Source: Mycobacterium sp. MS1601
Lineage (GTDB): Bacteria > Actinomycetota > Actinomycetes > Mycobacteriales > Mycobacteriaceae
Direction of reading: 5' to 3'
NCBI RefSeq assembly: GCF_001984215.1
Contig: NZ_CP019420.1
Location: 5,332,001-5,396,000 of the forward strand
DNA: 64,000 nt
Numbering within the stretch: the stretch's first letter is position 1; the number at the start of each line of letters is the position of its first letter. Shown piece by piece: positions 62,057 to 64,000 of this stretch. The notes under the pieces were generated by a model, which saw only the letters and a list, made by a program, of their open reading frames with translations, was not told where the DNA came from and did not search any database. Both the position numbers and the translations under genes were made by a program.

Positions 62057-63255
62057 CGGTCTCCGGGGACCTGGGGGCAGATGCCGTCCACGGTCTCGTC
62101 GACGCCGACCGGGAGGTGGCGCTGCTTGTCGACATCGTGGCAGCCACCTCCAGTGGTCCTGGTGTCGAACCGCTGGCGGCCGCCGCGGCCAGGTTGATCA
62201 CCACAGCCACCGCTTCGGACGTGTGTTTTGTGCACGTTCTCGACGACACCGACCGGTCGTTGACGCTGGCCGGCGCCACCCCGCCGTTCGACCGTGAGGT
62301 CGGCAAGGTCCGACTGCCGCTGGGGTCGGGTATCTCCGGATGGGTGGCCAGCCACCGTGAGCCGGTGACCATCACCGACCACAAAGAGGACGACCCGCGG
62401 TATGTGTCCATCGAGGCGCTGCGCGGTGCGGACTACACGTCCATGGCGTCGGTGCCGATCGAGACGGGGCCGGGCGGACTCGTGGGTGTGCTCAATGTGC
62501 ACACTCTTGCACGTCGTGAATTCAGTGACCGCGACATCGACCTGCTGCGGGTGATCGGCAGGCTGATCGCCGGTGCGCTGCACCAGGCGCGGCTGCACCG
62601 CCAGCTCTCCGCCCGCGAACGCGCCCACGAGAACTTCGCCGAGCAGGTGATCGCAGCTCAGGAGGCCGAGCGGCGACGGCTGGCGGGCGACATCCACGAC
62701 GGGATCTCACAGCGGCTGGTCAGCCTCACCTATCGGCTGGACGCGGCGGCCCGCGCGGTGGACGACCGGGCCACGGCAGAAGCTTGCGAGCAGTTGGAGA
62801 AAGCCCGTGACCTGGTAGATCTGACCCTGGCCGAAGCCCGGTCGGCGATCGGTGGGCTGCGCCCGCCGGTGCTCGACGATCTGGGGCTGGCCGGTGGGCT
62901 GGCCAGTCTGGCGTCGTCCATCCCGGAGATCGATCTGGACCTGGAGCTGGCTGATGAGCGGCTGCCCGAACACATCGAGGTGGCGCTCTACCGGATTGCG
63001 CAGGAGGGCTTGCAGAACGTGGTGAAGCACTCGCGGGCGTTGCGAGCTGCGGTGCGGTTCACGGTTGCCGACGGGACGGTGCGGCTGGAGGTGGCCGACG
63101 ACGGCACCGGGTTCGACATGACCTCCGAGCGCGCCACCGCCGGGTACGGCATGTTGTCGATGACCGAACGTGCCGAGCTGGTGGGTGGCCGGCTGACGGT
63201 GCGATCACGGCCGGGTTCGGGCACCTCGGTCATGGTTTCGGTGCCGTTGAACTAG
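62053..63255 (+). CDS. GAF-domain sensor histidine kinase (NarL/DegS type)
   Basis: 400 residues, no membrane segments, so cytoplasmic. GAF domain (about 20-175; GSGISGWVASHREPV and VPIETGPGGLVGVLNVH), then HisKA_3 with phospho-His in GDIHDGISQRL (near 217), and HATPase (EGLQNVVKHS near 320, DDGTGF near 350, GYGMLSMTERA near 365). The GAF ligand is unknown; a redox, gas or metabolite signal for carbon fixation would fit. Partner of the preceding regulator. Confidence 0.92.
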   Translation: MTVSGDLGADAVHGLVDADREVALLVDIVAATSSGPGVEPLAAAAARLITTATASDVCFVHVLDDTDRSLTLAGATPPFDREVGKVRLPLGSGISGWVASHREPVTITDHKEDDPRYVSIEALRGADYTSMASVPIETGPGGLVGVLNVHTLARREFSDRDIDLLRVIGRLIAGALHQARLHRQLSARERAHENFAEQVIAAQEAERRRLAGDIHDGISQRLVSLTYRLDAAARAVDDRATAEACEQLEKARDLVDLTLAEARSAIGGLRPPVLDDLGLAGGLASLASSIPEIDLDLELADERLPEHIEVALYRIAQEGLQNVVKHSRALRAAVRFTVADGTVRLEVADDGTGFDMTSERATAGYGMLSMTERAELVGGRLTVRSRPGSGTSVMVSVPLN

Positions 63256-63257
63256 CT

Positions 63258-63290
63258 CGTCCCGCGAGCGCACGGGGCGCTCGCGGGACG
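63258..63290. terminator. Bidirectional stem-loop terminator
   Basis: CGTCCCGCGAGCGC (63258-63271) pairs perfectly with 63277-63290 around a 5-base loop, between the kinase stop (63255) and the aldolase stop (63305). Confidence 0.8.
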
Positions 63291-63304
63291 GCGGGGGCGG
63301 AGAA

Positions 63305-64000
63305 TCAGGCGGGTTGGAGTTCGCCTCGCAGGCGTACCGCGGCGGCGTTGGCGGCGACGTGACCGGCCAAGGCGTCCTGGCCTGCGGTCACCAGTGTCTC
63401 GTCGCCGTGCCAGGCTGCCAGCGCGGGAGACACCAGCGCGCGTCCGAACGAGAAGGTCAACGGCCATGGGGTCTGGTGTTGTTGCAGCGCGGCCAGATTG
63501 GCGGTGGCGCGGTCCGGGTCCTGGCCGCCGGACAGGAAGGCGACCCCGGCCAGGTCGGCAGGCCAGGCTCGCAGCACACCCACAGTGGCGGCGGCCACCT
63601 GTTCCGGTGTGGCAGGCGTCGGATGGTCCTCACCTTCGATCACCATGTTGGGCTTGAGCACGATGCCGGCCAGGTCGACGTTCAGGGCGCCGAGTTGCTG
63701 GCGCACTGCGGCGTGCACGGTGGCGGTGACCTCGGCGCAGCGGTCGATGCTGTGATCGCCGGTCATCAACACCTCGGGTTCGACGATCGGCACCAGGCCT
63801 GCCTCCTGGCAGGCCGCCGCGTACCGGGCCAGCGCGTTGGCGTTGCTGATGCAGGCGCCCCAGCTGGGCAGGGTGTCGGTGATGGTGAACACGGCCCGCC
63901 ACTTGGCGAAGGCCGCGCCGGTGTCCGCGTAGTACGACAGGCGCGCAGGTAGGCCGTCAAGGCCTTCGGTGGCTGTTTCACCCGGTAGTCCGGCTGCGGG
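63305..64000 (-). CDS. Class I fructose-bisphosphate aldolase, N-terminal part beyond window
   Basis: The C-terminal 231 codons; the frame is open at the right edge. Class I motifs: GLDGLPARL and YADTGAAFAKWRAVF near the edge, IVEPEV, the Schiff-base Lys in VLKPNMV, and FLSGGQDP. This Schiff-base enzyme joins triose phosphates into fructose-1,6-bisphosphate, a step of the Calvin cycle and gluconeogenesis. Mycobacterial glycolysis usually relies on a class II aldolase, so this copy probably belongs to the Calvin-type locus, which seems to continue to the right. Confidence 0.93.
   Translation of the reverse strand, partial: PAAGLPGETATEGLDGLPARLSYYADTGAAFAKWRAVFTITDTLPSWGACISNANALARYAAACQEAGLVPIVEPEVLMTGDHSIDRCAEVTATVHAAVRQQLGALNVDLAGIVLKPNMVIEGEDHPTPATPEQVAAATVGVLRAWPADLAGVAFLSGGQDPDRATANLAALQQHQTPWPLTFSFGRALVSPALAAWHGDETLVTAGQDALAGHVAANAAAVRLRGELQPA

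Overview
The window is GC-rich, densely packed actinobacterial DNA. A Mycolicibacterium or Mycobacterium host is the best inference. The support is a Mas-like methyl-branched polyketide synthase beside a FadD28-like fatty acyl-AMP ligase, a DUF4193 protein, a monomeric NADP isocitrate dehydrogenase, short GTGA/ATGA gene overlaps, and many genes with a TANNNT box 6-7 nt before the start codon (leaderless mRNA). No rRNA, tRNA, CRISPR array, transposase or phage gene was recognised.

Region 1 (1-24.7 kb) is a lipopeptide-type biosynthetic cluster. A giant NRPS (cut by the left edge) reads A-T-E | C-A-T-C-A-T-C-A-T-E-C-T and is broken into three reading frames by two single-base shifts, at about 2337 and 11075. 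It ends in a C-T pair with neither an adenylation nor a thioesterase domain. It is translationally coupled to a ferritin-like PF10118 protein and an isoprenylcysteine methyltransferase-like membrane protein. Converging on it is a KS-AT-DH-ER-KR-ACP synthase, and divergent from that is the FAAL. The natural model is that FAAL and PKS supply a lipid tail for the peptide.

Region 2 (24.9-37 kb) is catabolic and transport: an LLM flavin monooxygenase with a GntR/UTRA regulator; an FKBP lipoprotein; a four-gene operon (TctC-type binding protein, betaine-aldehyde-type dehydrogenase, APC permease, GMC oxidoreductase) that looks like choline or related amine oxidation; an FMO-type monooxygenase; a TauE/SafE permease; and a secreted GH114-like protein.

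Region 3 (37-50.7 kb) is mostly core: icd2, a GGDEF-EAL protein with a degenerate GGDEF and intact EAL, an acyltransferase-3 protein, an unusual zinc-finger SDR, DUF4193, Tex, a DUF1445 protein, and a copper/haem group (membrane protein, PCu(A)C lipoprotein, Tat-exported Dyp peroxidase).

Region 4 (50.7-56.8 kb) holds a large inverted repeat, a decayed FHA-HTH gene, a methionine aminopeptidase divergent from an HTH regulator with paired operators between them, a TetR regulator, an anti-anti-sigma/anti-sigma pair, a dienelactone hydrolase and an aldo/keto reductase.

Region 5 (56.8-64 kb) is a Calvin-Benson-Bassham type locus. The leaderless operon rpe-tkt-cbbP-cbbY is divergent from a NarL-type response regulator and its GAF histidine kinase, with a class I fructose-bisphosphate aldolase running off the right edge. 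An inverted repeat abuts the rpe -35 box, which suggests that the two-component system controls the operon. RuBisCO is not in the window.
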